Shown here piece by piece: positions 1 to 31,309 of a stretch of 64,000 bases of DNA. The stretch spans positions 53,319,341 to 53,383,340 of the forward strand of contig NC_134465.1 in assembly GCF_047948215.1 (NCBI RefSeq), given 5' to 3'. The stretch is from Lycorma delicatula. Its lineage: Eukaryota; Arthropoda; Insecta; Hemiptera; Fulgoridae. The notes under the pieces are model-generated. The model made no database searches and was not told the origin of the DNA. It worked only from the letters and a program-made list of their open reading frames with translations. The position numbers were made by a program, and so were the translations under genes. Each line of letters begins with the position of its first letter. The stretch's first letter is position 1.

Positions 1-880
1 ATAACTTCAAAAAAATATTTTTGCAGTTAATTACTACATTTTATGAACTTAAAGGAAAATCTTAAGGTAATTTTCCTCATATTATATAACTCGTGCACCA
101 CTCAAGATGTAAGAAGTCATTTTAAAGATAAAAATAAATTTCAACCTTGTATGAAACATTACCTACCTAATTAGACAAATTATTAACACATATTAGAACT
201 GCTTGATATTTTTGAAAATATTAAATTTGTTGTGAGATGTAGTACATAAATAAAATTAAAATAACTTGAATATAAGCTTGATTATTCATGTTGATATTGA
301 TTTCAGAGTAATAGTTATTTGGAAAATCAAATTACGTAAATCAAATACGAGATGTGGTAAAAAAATGCCACCTGCTTTGACCCCAAAGTCTGATTCATGG
401 TAACAGAGACTGAGAAAATTGAGTCTGTTCTTGTACTGAGAGGAAGCACCATCACTGTAATAATAGATTAGGCTTGATTTTGCAGTAAAATAAGACTGCA
501 TGAAACCAATTAAATATTTCTGAAAAAGGTGCACTGCTATTCTAAAAAGGAGAATGAATGAATAGTTCTCAGTGAAGTAACAGATCACAAGATATTCACC
601 TTGTTTCAGAGATTGCTTCAGATGGGTGAGGTAACTAGAGTGTTGACTAGGAAGAAATGAGTGTTGAAGAAGTATAAAAGAGTGAAAAATACTGATGAAT
701 TCTTCAGAAGGTTTGACTAATTTCTCGAGAGATGTTCTTTTTACAACTTCTATCCGCTGTTTGTAGATGATGTTTTCAATACATTTGAGCTCAAAAGCTT
801 CCTCAATCCTCCCTTGACCTCTTCAAACCCAGGACAATTTTTGTAATTTCCAAAGTAGCAAGCTTCAGTTGAATTAGTAC
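1..880. other. AT-rich flank, no gene seen
   Basis: I see no convincing coding exon, RNA gene or complete mobile element here. Short open frames exist on the minus strand (286-588) but lack recognisable motifs, have the composition of translated AT-rich DNA and are not flanked by good splice signals. Confidence 0.5.
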
Positions 881-2000
881 GTCATATATCATATCATATC
901 ATATTATATACGTCATAATATCTTTATAAGACTTAATTGTTCTCTCATCTTCTTTTAGTTCTTTCATTCTACAATGCATAACCACAAGTTTTGCATTTTG
1001 GTGAGTTGTATATACACAAACACTGTGGGTTCCACTTGCACCTGCAAGAACATAGTACTTAGGCCTGAGTTCACAGAACATTAAAAATCATATTTTCAGC
1101 AATGGATACCTCTGTTTAAACAATAAAAAAGCTTCATGGAGATTACACAGAATTAATTTTTTCTGAACATGCTCTCATCTTCCATTTATCTTAAGAGAAA
1201 TAAACTCTTTTTTTCCAGGTATCATTCGACTTATTTCACTCACTCTCATACAGATTGGTTACTTTTTCTGCTGTTTCAAAATCTAAAGTTCTACCAGGTT
1301 TAGGATCAGGACATGACACCTTTATCTTTAACCAGGCTTTTAGCTCTAGCTTTTCATTGCAGTGTGGTCTGATATGCAGTGTGGTCCAAATTCATGATGA
1401 ATGTCTTTTTAAGTCCAGCTTTTAGGGAGCATTGTCAATATTTGTACCCTGATGCTCTTATTATCTGTATATTAAATTTTTCCTTCAATCCACTGATAAT
1501 TTCATGGTCAGAGGAGAGAGGAAAAGCATCTTGTTCAGAATCTGAATCCATGTTCAATATTTTGCTTTTGAACACTACTGCTGCTTTCTTAAGCTCTTCC
1601 TGAGGGTATTTTCTCTACCATAGTCATTTTTTCTGAATAGGTGATTCATTTAAAACAATCAAACTTTTATTCAGAGCATCCACAGCTTTATCTTTTTCTG
1701 GGGAACACAAGGATCTAATTGTTGAAATTCTTCATCAAAAGTAGATTCTTCAGCATTATTTTTAGCAGATGTTTCTGACTGTTTGCGGCAAGTATCACAA
1801 TTTTGTAACCTTGTTTAAGAAAAGTAAATGTTTGCACTAAATTCTTGCCTACACTTTTCAGGTTTTTCTTAAACAACCAGGAATTATGACTTGACTTTTC
1901 AAATGGTTTGCAACAGTATATTTTACTTGAAGCTATAGAAGTTGATGGTTCCATGCTGGTCACTATATTCTGGTACAAGGCTGTGATGAATTAGTCATAA
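880..2000 (-). pseudogene. Degenerate TE-derived ORF (unnamed family)
   Basis: Read on the minus strand, this stretch gives broken frames that together resemble a protein family I associate with dispersed insect and other arthropod repeats. The clearest piece is a Cys/His-containing segment with SGTHSVCVYTTHQNAK (about 950-1080). Upstream, interrupted by several stops and frameshifts, are a basic segment around 1140-1240 and a Lys/Ser-rich part at 1715-1978. There are too many stops for a functional gene. The family assignment is from memory of similar repeat proteins, not a search. It could also be a decayed host gene. No terminal repeats were found. Confidence 0.4.
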
Positions 2001-4184
2001 AATTCAAACCTTTAGAGAAAGGTAAGCTCAGTTAACTTGTCTCAACAGGATGAAACATATAGATTCTTTTGCTGGTATTAGGAGTGCATGTCATGACATG
2101 CTACTCTTCTGTCTCATCAAGTGATCCAGTCTGGAAGACTCGAAGAAAAAGATTTTCATTGATTGAATCTCAATTAGAATTGCCGCATAGGAGGAAAAAT
2201 TGGAATATTCTTCTATACCTAATTATTACAAAATTATTTTTTAACATGATCCCATTGCAATCCTATTATGAGATGTTTACTACATGTGCAACACATTAGG
2301 AAACAATTTTTTTTTTTCAAATTTAAAAAAATACACTTTTGGATATATTCAAGGTCAAATAAATTTTTGGTGACCTAGAACTATTAATATCACAAAACCT
2401 TGCCAAGTGGCATATCATATGAAAGCCCATTCCAAGAGTTTTAAAATGACATCAAAAGAAATTTATTCTTTTGTAATTACCCAAACCTTGCTTTTTGAAC
2501 TTTTTGCAGGGTCCTACACAAAAAACTAAGTGACTGAAAAATCTGAAAAAAAATTTTTTTTGCATCACTTCATGGGTAAAGCCAAACCTGCAAATTTTAT
2601 TTGAATTATTGGACATGAATCTGAGAAGTGCATTTATTTTCGTTGATTTGATGTGGAATGACCCTTTTATATAAAATTTGTTTTAATGTAAAAATCAATG
2701 TATAAAACAGATCGTATGAAAATGATCATTACTTTTGGATACCTATAGGTAAATTGTGACAAATCACTAAAAATCTAATTTTCGAAAAAAAAGTTAAAAG
2801 TTTCAAATGCAAAAGATAACTTTTGCTTCTTATCAAAATGAAAGTGCATTTTTCATAGTATTATCATGTAGCCAGCCAGCTGCTTGTAGCTGTGGAACAT
2901 ATAATTGCAGTCTGCTATAATACAGAATCAAGAATCAAGTTCCAGTTCTAGAAAATTTATAAGTGCACCCCTGTACATTTTATATGGGTGTAATAAAGTA
3001 GTATTGATTGGACATTTGTTGAGCGATGAAGATACATTCAGATATCTCAAAATATCTGATTATGCAACAAATTATAATTAAGTAATAAAAGTATCTGAGA
3101 TGAAGAATTGACAAATAAAACAATATTTTTATTATTTTTATTTTTATTTAATTCGTGCATTAAATGCCACCATTCTTTTATGGTGACCTGAATTAAATAT
3201 ATACTGTAACCTCTTCAGAGCTTGTCTATTACATTGTATAATACATTTTTTAATTGTTACAAAGTTGTGTATAGGTAAAGATTTTTAATTAATCATAATT
3301 AAAGATTGTAATTACAGCTGTTATTATAATTACTGAAATATATACTTAGCTTACAACATATACAAAGCAATTAAATTTGGCACAGACAGACAAATGTAGA
3401 AATATGTATTACTGTCCTTTTTATTTCAAAATTACTAGTTGATATTTTTTCTTAAATGCCATAAAAAAATTCAAGTTACAATTCTGTTACATTGTTTAAT
3501 TATAACTTATACAACTATCTATCACAGACATTAAAAATACACATTTAAAAATAAAATTATGTATAATTATATATTCCTAATTACACACTAATTAAAAAAA
3601 GTTTTGCAATGGATCAAATCATTTCTTGAAAACAATATTAAAATTGATAAAATTCTTCAAGAATTACCAGGGAAATAGAACACAGTTTTGATAATGCTGT
3701 AATGGTTGGCCATCTGAGGTAAAAATAATAAAATTTGATTTTTAAACAATTCAGTAAATATGTTTATTCATGACTTTAAGTACAGAGATTTTATACTTCA
3801 ATTAATTGGTTCAATAGCTTGAAGTTAGATGTTCTTTCATTTTTAATATACTAAAATGCACAGTCAAACAAAGTGGCAAAATTTTGTAATGAAATAAAAG
3901 AGAATATTATTAAAATGTAAAATTTTCTGATATGGCCATGAACTATTTTCAGATTGCACTGCAAAAGATAATAATTAAAGGAATTTGACTATATTTTTAA
4001 ACTAAAATAAAGATTTAAATAATAAAAATTTTGAACTGTGTTCTATGGCAGTATTTAAATTTTAAATCCAGGAATATCTTTTCACATAGCGATCCTGTTA
4101 TCATCACAATTACATTAAATTATTAACCTAAATTATTAACTTAAATAGGACTCTTTTTTTTTTTTTCATTGGGAGTGACAAATA
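2001..4184. other. AT-rich intergenic DNA downstream of the lipase
   Basis: There is no supported gene. The block at about 2320-2880 has less skewed composition and reads like an old dispersed repeat, but it has no ends or coding motif I can point to. The rest (about 2900-4180) is A/T-rich sequence with short runs. Confidence 0.4.
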
Positions 4185-4190
4185 TTTATT
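4185..4190 (-). terminator. Poly(A) signal of the lipase gene
   Basis: On the minus strand AATAAA lies about 25 nt beyond the lipase stop codon. It is followed about 15-20 nt later by an A-rich tract on the transcribed strand (poly-T on the plus strand, 4153-4166). The placement fits a very short 3' UTR, but AATAAA is frequent in AT-rich DNA. Confidence 0.5.
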
Positions 4191-4214
4191 TTTATAACAT
4201 GTATATGCAGTAAT

Positions 4215-23158
<18,944 letters not shown>

Positions 23159-24360
23159 CTGAAAATTTTGTTTGAAATTAGTAAATACTTATAAAAAATT
23201 GACAATGCTTACCAGAAGTAGAGTAAGATCAAAAAACTATTGATAATATGTATAAGACCTGATCAATAAAATCTAATGAAAGGAATTTAAGTAAGGAAAG
23301 TAAGTAGTAAACATATAAAGGTGAATTCAAAGATAAATCAACTGAAATTGAATTGAATTGGAATTTTATAATATCAACAATATTAGGCACTGTTTATTTT
23401 AGATGAAAAATTGAAATATAATTATTAATTTATAATATTCATGATTGTTTTCACAATGGTATTTAAACAGGGATTGGAATGATCTGAAAATTACTTATGA
23501 ATTCTAATTAGTAACACATCCAAAGATCCAGCTTAATGCGATTAATGAATTAAAATATATGAGTAAATACAGAAATTGGGAAAACAGAAAGTTATCCATG
23601 AATTTGATATCAATTCAGTGCTTATATCATTCTTTATGCAGGTTAAAATCTATTCTTCTACAGTTGTGAGTACATTTTGGTCTCTTTCCAGTAGTATTAA
23701 TCTTTTTTTGATCCTTTGTTATTTTCTAATACTTTTTCACATGTAAAACCTTTAAACCCTAATCATTTCATTCTAGATTTCCCCTCTTTTCTCTTTCACA
23801 TTCCTTCTGCCATTCTTCACTCTTGTACCAACCAAATTACTTTCAGAAATTTAATGAAACATATGAAATTCAACGTAAAGAAAATCCACTTATCCCATTC
23901 TCCTACTCAGTATCACTTCTTATAAAAATCTTAATAACAAGCAATTTTCTTCTTAATCAGTCCCTAGACTACATCATGAAAGACATTTCAGCTATTATGG
24001 AACCATTATATTGTAGAAGATTCAGTTTAGCATTTTAAAAGAGGACCAGTAACTATTTTTATTTTAATTAAATTTTCTGAGAATCTTGGATTATGATTTC
24101 TTATGAGGCCATGATCCTTCACATACAACTTTGATTTTGATTTTAGTCTTATCTTTTCATAGCACTCTGGATTATTTTAATAATATTTCATATTGGTCAT
24201 TAATTTCAGTTATTTGAATATTATTTTTTAATTTCTTCCACAGAGTATTTCTAAATTAGTATATAAAAGTAATTTCTAAGTTATTTAATAACGAAAAAGG
24301 TGAATAACTTGCCAAAATGTGATACAACAGTGAATACTTTATATCCTAGTTTCGTTTACG
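23159..24360. other. Region upstream of the first visible lipase exon
   Basis: This is AT-rich sequence in which the missing 5' lipase exon might lie. I looked for a minus-strand signal-peptide exon ending in phase 0 before a GT donor and did not find a convincing one here. Confidence 0.4.
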
Positions 24361-24364
24361 AATT

Positions 24365-25445
24365 TACAATATGGATACTTTTTTTGTAACACAACAGATG
24401 TCATCTGTAATCATTTTCCTGCTAAATCCTATGAAGCATCTATGGTTGCTACTGTTTGTGTTATATGGTACTGCAACTCGTCGACATTCCTAAAAATGGA
24501 AAAACAAACACTCTGACTTTAACGTAACCCCATACAGACAAGTCCATTAGAATTAAATCAGGTGATCGAGGTGGTCAGGAAATTGTTCCACCACATCCAA
24601 TCCAAATGAGCACGTTACTATTGAGATGCGCAACTACTAAATGATGATAATGTGGTGGCATACCTTCTTGCTTGAAAAATTAATTTTGTACCCATATCTT
24701 GCTGTAATTGTGGCATTAGAAGTTCAGTCATGTCAGGTACGATATGCCAGTTACAATTAACTTGGCAAAAAAAAAATACTGTAAATTTTGTAACAGCTTA
24801 CGCATAAAAAACTTTCACCTTAGGCAAGTCCCAAACATGTTCGACTATGTGATGTGGATTCTGTTCACTCCATATATTAACATTATGTCAATTCACTTTA
24901 ACACTGGTATGGAAAGGTTACTTCATTACTGAACACAATTTTATTAAGATTTGAGAACAGATTGAGAACAGAATTGAGACCTTAAGTCTCAATTCTGTTA
25001 AAATGTTTACACAAAACTTAGCATTTTTCTTTATCACCTTCACTCAAAGCTTGTATCAGTTGTAATTTGTAGGGTTTAAATGACAGATGATTATGAAATA
25101 TCCTCCATACTGTAACTCTAAGAACATTCATAATCCTAAGCTGGCTGGTCCCATTGATTTACCTTCACTATGAGTGAATGTCTGTTGCACTTGTTTAACT
25201 ACTCTTACCTCACATCCTGTGTGATACATTATCTCTTTCAATGAAATGTTTGTACCATGCAATAATGGACTGTCTTTGAAGTGATTTTTTGCCATATTTA
25301 GTCATGAATGCTCTCTGAACGGTAGCAACCAATTTGGATTCACAAAACCGTAATCGATACTGAGCATGCTCTGGACTGATATATGACATTATTGGACTGA
25401 TGAAATTATTCATTTTTATATGCCACGAAGTGAGAACATCAGGAA
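24365..25445 (-). pseudogene. Degenerate DUF4817-type transposase
   Basis: On the minus strand the order of a mariner-related DUF4817 transposase is preserved in pieces: the N-terminal helix-turn-helix (LVATVQRAFMTKYGKK), the second DNA-binding part (FKPYKLQLIQAL, then SEGDKEKC), the C-terminal catalytic block (RSPDLILMDLSVWGYVKVR) and the terminal DDICCVTKKVS. The middle catalytic segment is barely readable. Stops and shifts are throughout, and no terminal repeats were found. The relatives I know are common in insect genomes. This copy is older than the one at 51.6-52.9 kb and has a different sequence. Confidence 0.7.
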
Positions 25446-26185
25446 CTAACATTGTTGGGCGGAAATTAAATGAAGATATACTGCATTCAGTGAGAACAAA
25501 ACAATTCTGTAAGTTCTTTACTTTTTTCATTATTAAAGGTTACTTTTGTATAACTAATTTAGAAATGATCTGTGAATATATTTTGGAAGCCTCGTCGTTT
25601 GGTAAACTGAAAGAATTTTTCACTCCTTAACCAACATTACATTTTTTCCTCATTTTATATTATGAATTTGTTAAAATGAATCTTCTGTATATGTGTTAAA
25701 CACTCCATATTTTATGCATTTTATATTTTAATAAATTTTCAATTAATAAATTATTCCTTTATAATTTATTTTCAAAGTAATAATTAACAGTAGACTGACA
25801 GATTTAAAAAAAAAATTATGCATTCTTCATCCAAGAACAGAATAAACTGGTTTATTGAGGTCAATAGGACTACATTATTTAGATATTAGCAATCTTTCAT
25901 ATGTATCAATTTGTCATACGTATATTGCTAATAAAAATATTTTTAGAACTTATTATTATTATTATAATATTTATGTGATTTATAAAGATGCATTTACTTA
26001 TCGTTTTTATATAAGTTAAAAAATGAGAGTATACAAACTGTATTAGTTACTATATGAATGATATCTTGGTTAAGGTAAGAAGAAATTCCTTTAAGCCACT
26101 GAGTATGACCTTAATGTATGTGTAAGGACTTTAGAATGTAAAACAGTACCAATAGAAAACAATTTTGAATGATCATTCAAATATC
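25446..26185. other. AT-rich, nothing assigned
   Basis: There is no supported gene or element. Short ATT/TTA runs occur near 25950. Confidence 0.4.
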
Positions 26186-26189
26186 TTCC

Positions 26190-26330
26190 TTAAAGCCGGC
26201 CTCCATGGTAAGAGTGGTAGTAACTCGGCCTTCCATCCCAGTAATTCGAATCCTGGTTAGGAATGGCATTTTTCAAATGCTACAAAATTCCATTTCCATA
26301 TCCCATGCACAAATTTCAAGATTATGTGAC
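26190..26330 (+). mobile_element. SINE family B, tRNA-like head
   Basis: It reads GCCGGCCTCCATGG, then AGAGTGGTAGTAACTCGGCC and AATTCGAATCCTGG (B box), then GGCATTTTTCAAATGC and a CCATTTCCATATCCCA body. It is the opposite orientation of the 22.1-kb copy and moderately diverged. It was considered as a true tRNA gene and rejected because the acceptor stem does not close. Confidence 0.75.
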
Positions 26331-26903
26331 AATATCATCAAGAATAAAAATTGCAATAAAATTGAAGAGAAGCTTGGCTGATTAATTCAGCCAATTCAGC
26401 TTTTAATTCAGTAATTTTTATATAATATTTTTATTTGAGAAGAATTTGCTTGTCCTTTTCCTAGGAATGGACATGCAAATCCAGATCTTGCTTATCCAGA
26501 TCATTGTACAAATCTTCTGTTGTACAAAGTTTTTATGCAACTTTTATTATCAGCATTTTGTGAAGGTTAGGTCTACGTCTGCACTAATGTTGTCAAGTAT
26601 ATTATGTATTTGAGTATGTATAGTTATGTAGTTAAATGTGTATATTTGTTTATATAAAAGAATGAAATAAAAGGAGTCTTTTTCATTGAACTTGGATAAT
26701 TGATTTTATCATTAATTATATTAAAAGTGATACAACATTTTAAAAATGTCAGATTCTTATTGATTATGGAAATATATGTAAGTATGTATATGCTATATCA
26801 GAGAGCGAAAGAGACCAATAGAAAGATAGCTCATAATTTTTCCTGTAAAAAAAAAAATTTTTTCAAAATGTTTCACAAATTCTACTACAGCCACTTCTTT
26901 CCT

Positions 26904-26907
<4 letters not shown>

Positions 26908-26966
<59 letters not shown>
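26908..26966. repeat. (TA)n microsatellite
   Basis: About 59 bp of uninterrupted AT dinucleotides. Confidence 0.97.
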
Positions 26967-26968
<2 letters not shown>

Positions 26969-27061
26969 CAGGATATACTTATTTATTTATTAATTATTCA
27001 AATAATTCAGTAACATTCAGAATACTGTGCTAATAAAACTTAATATTATATAAAATATAAA

Positions 27062-27330
27062 TCTGCTGGGCTAGTCTAATGGTTAAACTCAACATTGCAA
27101 AACCAGCTGATTTTTGAAGTTGAAAGTTCTAAGGTTGAGTCCTTGTAAAGTCAGTTGCTTTTATATGTATTTGAATACTAGATTGTGGATATTAATATTA
27201 ATTGTGGTGTTCTGTTGTGGTTGAGTTTCAATTAGCCACACATCTCAAGAGTGGTTGATCTGAGTCTATTCAAGACTACATGTTTACCGGTACATTTACA
27301 CTTGCATTGCAGTTATGTAAGGGCTGGCAA
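27062..27330 (+). mobile_element. SINE family A, old diverged copy
   Basis: The head GCTAGTCTAATGGTTAA (A box) and GGTTGAGTCC (B box) is followed by the family body: GAATACTAGATTGTGGAT, then GTTTCAATTAGCCACACATC and TTCAAGACTACA. There is an approximately 12-bp insertion (ATTAATATTA) relative to young copies. The end is uncertain because unrelated hairpin sequence follows at 27320. Confidence 0.75.
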
Positions 27331-27355
27331 GCCTGTCTACCAGCTTGCCAGCCCT
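27320..27355. repeat. Perfect 12-bp stem hairpin
   Basis: AGGGCTGGCAAG (27320-27331) pairs perfectly with CTTGCCAGCCCT (27344-27355) around a 12-nt loop, CCTGTCTACCAG. It stands out as a GC-rich stem in AT-rich DNA. Confidence 0.9.
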
Positions 27356-27429
27356 GACAATAGGCAATTACTGCTCGAATTGCTTATACATACACCCAGA
27401 CCTGGAAGCAGCTGGAAAAGTAGTTGGAG

Positions 27430-29000
27430 AAATATATATTTATTTAATACATAAAATATAAACCACCAAAGCACAGTAATTAGATAAGTTAAACTTATGT
27501 TATTAATTTCCAATAACCAGTTCTTGCAGTATCTTATATCTTCAGTTTGCATTATTTCTGGTTGTTGGAAATTAATGAGGTAAGGCAATATATATATATA
27601 TATATTTTTTTTTTTAATTTTATAAGTAAAGAAATCTTATTATATCCTTTTGTTTGTTTACTCTGCATTAAACTACATCAATTCATGTCCAAGATCAATA
27701 CCATTATGCTAATAGTTTGTTCTCTTAAGAGTGTGTGTGCGAATGCTCAATTTCAGTAGCTTGTCATATGGAACTGTTAAATAAATTATTAAATGTGGGA
27801 TATGTAAATATTTGGACTATAGAACTAAAATTATCTGAACTTTTCTGTTATGCATTTACTTATCAATGTTATTGATTGATTGTAGAAAAGGAGGTGCAAT
27901 ACCTCCCACTATCAATTCCAGTATTATTATTTTTTTTTTTTACTTTTTATATACTAAGCTTTTGTTTACCTACAATCAAATATTTACGAGGTATGAGAGG
28001 TCATATTTATTTTGAACTCTCAAAGGTATATTTTTTTTAAATTTGGTACAATTTCAAAATTTCTTATATTAAAGTGCACTACAGTTGAAAAAAATAGATA
28101 AAATTTCTTTAAGGCAAGCCATGGATCAAACTGGCAGTTGGGAACTATATGACTCTAAATCCATACATTATATATAATACATATAATAACAAGGGTAAAG
28201 TATATGTTATTCCAAAAATCACCTTTTGTTGTTTCTTTTTTTTTTTTTTAATTAGGGTTTTTCTTTATGAAACAAGAAATGCAAAGAAGTGATTAAATTC
28301 AGTTCATTCTTATTGACTGAATAGAGCGGTAAAATAATAAAATATTTCTATTGATTATGGTTAAGAAAAAAACAAACAGGAAATTCTTAGATAGTCAAAT
28401 TGATGTGCAACCTTAAGGTTTTAGGGAACTATCTGTTAACTTTTATGTTCAGTTAATAGATGACAGGACTTTTTTTTGTGAAAAATAAATGTCTGTAAAT
28501 ACATGTTAATTTTATGATAAAATTACAATTATAATAAATATTTCATTTTAAACTTCATTTGCTCATTGAATGTATGTCAAATTTGGCACTGTATCTACTA
28601 TACATGAGAGGTATTGATGCTGTTTCAGTTAGAAGTCAAGATCTCCGAGGGAGGAACTCCTCCCTCCTTTGATATCCCTCCAAGATATAACCTTTATATC
28701 TCTAATCTTTTATATTCCTCCAAGATATCACCACCACAGGGTTATATCATGTCTCACGTTGGACTTGCTGAATATTTAACATATGAGTTTTGAGTTCTAA
28801 AAAGATGTTTTCCCAATTTTTCCTCAGAAGAAAGTTTTTCCACAAACTAAAAATAAGTTTTAATAGAAATTTTTAATGTTTACCAGACGTGTTCTTTTTT
28901 TTATGTGAAATGTCTTTAAAATTACACCAAAACATACGGGTATCAAAACAGAAATTTGTAGCGTAACGAAAAGGTCTATATCGTGCTGTCTTAATAATTC
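27430..29000. other. AT-rich, no gene seen
   Basis: It contains short AT runs (27588-27604), poly-T tracts, and a small palindrome GGGAGGA-AC-TCCTCCC at 28651-28666. No coding or element structure is supported. Confidence 0.4.
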
Positions 29001-29039
29001 CCTAACTATTAGTCTCAGAGATGTAAATGCGATGACATT

Positions 29040-29640
29040 TTATAATTTACATGGTCAGCTCGCCGATACGATTTTTGTGTTTGCATCAGTGGTAAGCAGG
29101 TTGGCGGGGAGGAGTCACAGGGCATATCAGCCAAAACTGGGGCTCTCGTTCATTTCCATTCACAGTAACTCATGACTTGACGTGATAGCGCGGTGATTCG
29201 TGTGTTTGTGTTTAGAGTTTGTCGAGATAGATCGATTTAAGTAATAATAAGTGTATTTTGGACAATATTTTCGTGTAAAAAATTAAAGTAAACCTGTAAA
29301 AAGTATAAAAATTCAATATGTCAGCCTCAGCCCGCGCAAAACCCAGCCGGAAATATAAATTACGCATATCGTTGGAAAGAGAGATTACTGGCCACCCACA
29401 GGATCCCCAATGTCCGGTGCCGAGCAAGCGAGACTGTTTCGGGAGCGTCGCAAAGCTGGCACGGCACGCTCAACGAACGACGTCGACGGCGCGAGCACCT
29501 CTGCCGCTGCTTATCATGCCTTATGTCTCTTACTTCTCATATCACAGACCAATGTTGAACAAAATTGTCTTCAAATATTAGTCAAAATAAATATCATGTA
29601 CCGTTTAGTGTCTATTTTATGTTAAAATTAAATTTAGTAC
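29040..29640 (+). other. CpG-containing module with short basic ORF
   Basis: Composition changes here, with many CpG dinucleotides. A possible transcription unit follows: a leader at about 29190-29310, then ATGs at 29318 and 29410. The frame at 29410-29625 (71 aa) starts MSGAEQARLFRERRKAGTAR, an 'RERRKA' type basic start I associate with insect transposon proteins, and ends soon after. The 87-aa frame at 29318 overlaps it. An AATAAA lies near 29586. Either a truncated TE or a short host exon would explain it. I cannot identify a product. Confidence 0.3.
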
Positions 29641-29698
29641 GCAGTAACTGTCTCGTTTTTATTTCAATTCAATACATTAAAAGTGAGTCGCTGACATA

Positions 29699-29832
29699 CA
29701 GACCGATCAATTTATCTGTAGAGTTGGCCAAATGAAGGAACTAATATTTTCCATTAAAGACTTTCAGTTTTGTTAAAAGAAAATACGATGGGGGCTCTCT
29801 AATTTAACTCTGCAGATATGTTAGTCGGTCTG
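29699..29832. repeat. 27-bp inverted repeats around 80 bp
   Basis: Left arm 29699-29725 and right arm 29806-29832 match at 22 of 27 positions (CAGACCGA at the outer end and ATCTG-AGAGTT at the inner end). They may be the ends of a tiny MITE of about 134 bp; no target duplication is clear. Confidence 0.7.
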
Positions 29833-29839
29833 AGCTCGA

Positions 29840-31130
29840 AGGAACTTCATCCAAGATCTGTAACGTTTCATGTTCAACCAACGGCCGAGCGCTCCGACAC
29901 AACCTCACCCGATTTTTTTTAAATTAAAATTTAAGAGTAAATATATATTCATTGATTCGATACAGTGGTACCGGTCGGTTTTGTATTCTGATAGTTCATT
30001 CGTACACCTCAGAAACATCAGTGCCTTGGACATTACAACCACTTTTATTTATCCTCCAACACTCAGTTCTTTCATAATTCCCGAATTGAGTTTGTCAGCC
30101 TACTGTTTATTCTTGAGATTTTTTTAATGATTTTATGATTAATGATCATAAAATACTATTTGAAATTTGATTTTTATGTGTTTATTAAAGTATTTTGAGT
30201 AGTTAGAAATATGTTTGTACAAGAAATTAATTTTCTGACCTTTATTATGATGAATCACTAAAATAAATTTTTTTTTTTAATTCAAATCTTTTTTAAATTT
30301 TGCCTGTGTGTCAAAATTTTCGAGTGCCGTATCATATTTTCTTTTTTTTTAATTGAGTACCAATTTATTTTATTTGTATGGTTTTGAATTTGCTAAAGTA
30401 TGTACAATATTACAAATGAAATAAATACTTAAAGTGATATTACATAAACTGTAATTATTTAAAGTAAAAGTAAAATATATATAAATAGGGAAAAATATTA
30501 TAAAAAAGAGTTTGTGGCGCATTACCATTGTGTCGTCTGTTTGTTCCTAGACGAGCGACAGAATTTGGTACTACTCGAATTCTCGGTCTCATACGATTCA
30601 CTTAGTACCCATCCGTTGTTAACCTTAATCTTATTTTTTTACCTTAATTTATAACGTTTTGTATATGTAATTAATTTATTGTATTTATATTGTAGTAATT
30701 AATTTGATTACTGGGTCTCAAAAGGAAAAGAAGTGTAAAAGGTATTAATATATTTTAAGGTTTACATTGTACTCAACATTTATAAACCAAACGGTTGAAT
30801 TAAGTTAAAATCAAACTGTTTTGCCGGTATTGTTGGCTAATGTAGACGATAGAATATTAATTAAAATTGCGCGTGCGCACTGTCATTTGTGTTCACGGAC
30901 CTGTTTCAACTGGTACGAATTATTACGTTATGTAGAGCTGAAATATTGTAACGTGAATAAAACTGTTATTGTAAAATTATGACTTTTTTATCTTTTGTTT
31001 TAATATCTGAAAAAATTAATATTTGAATAAGTATAATCAGGTACGTTTGATAATTATTATTAACCAATAATAACCTTAACCTTAACAATAATTAATATTA
31101 ATTATTAGTTAGTTTTTTATTATTAATGTA
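29840..31130. other. Unassigned, partly CpG-bearing
   Basis: There is no supported exon. Positions 30500-30620 and 30860-30960 are GC-richer, the latter with GCGCGTGCGC, one base from the NRF-1 type palindrome, so a promoter is conceivable. No transcript structure could be built from sequence alone. Confidence 0.3.
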
Positions 31131-31139
31131 GTTAGATAT

Positions 31140-31300
31140 GTATATATTTTACCTCCGGGACCACCGCTAGGTATTGCTTCAGAGAATGAGATGAATGACA
31201 AGTAACGTGTGAAAATAACATGCCTGACCGTGATTCGAACCCGGTACCTCCGGATAAAGACAGAGACGCTACCACTCGCGCCAAGGAGGTCGGCTTATTT
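31140..31300 (-). mobile_element. SINE family B, minus-strand copy
   Basis: On the minus strand it reads GCCGACCTCCTTGGCGC, then AGTGGTAGCGTCTCTGTC and CCGGGTTCGAATCACGG (B box), then CAGGCATGTTATTTTCAC. The B box is canonical. This is the best-preserved head of the family in this window. Confidence 0.75.
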
Positions 31301-31309
31301 TTAATATTA

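Noticed and set aside
24365..25445. Domesticated host gene from a DUF4817 transposase
   Set aside because: Multiple stops and frameshifts break every domain, so no protein could be made.
26190..26270. tRNA gene
   Set aside because: A and B boxes are present but the acceptor and anticodon stems do not pair, and the same sequence with a shared non-tRNA body occurs at 22125 and 31140, so it is a SINE.
26700..26993. 97-aa open frame with Tyr/Ile repeat
   Set aside because: The second half is the translated TA microsatellite and the first half has no motif.
30380..30528. Minus-strand ATG (30528) followed by a hydrophobic stretch, considered as the missing signal-peptide exon of the lipase
   Set aside because: The available GT donors leave phase 1, while the next exon needs phase 0. 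The hydrophobicity is what AT-rich DNA gives by chance, and there is no consensus donor.
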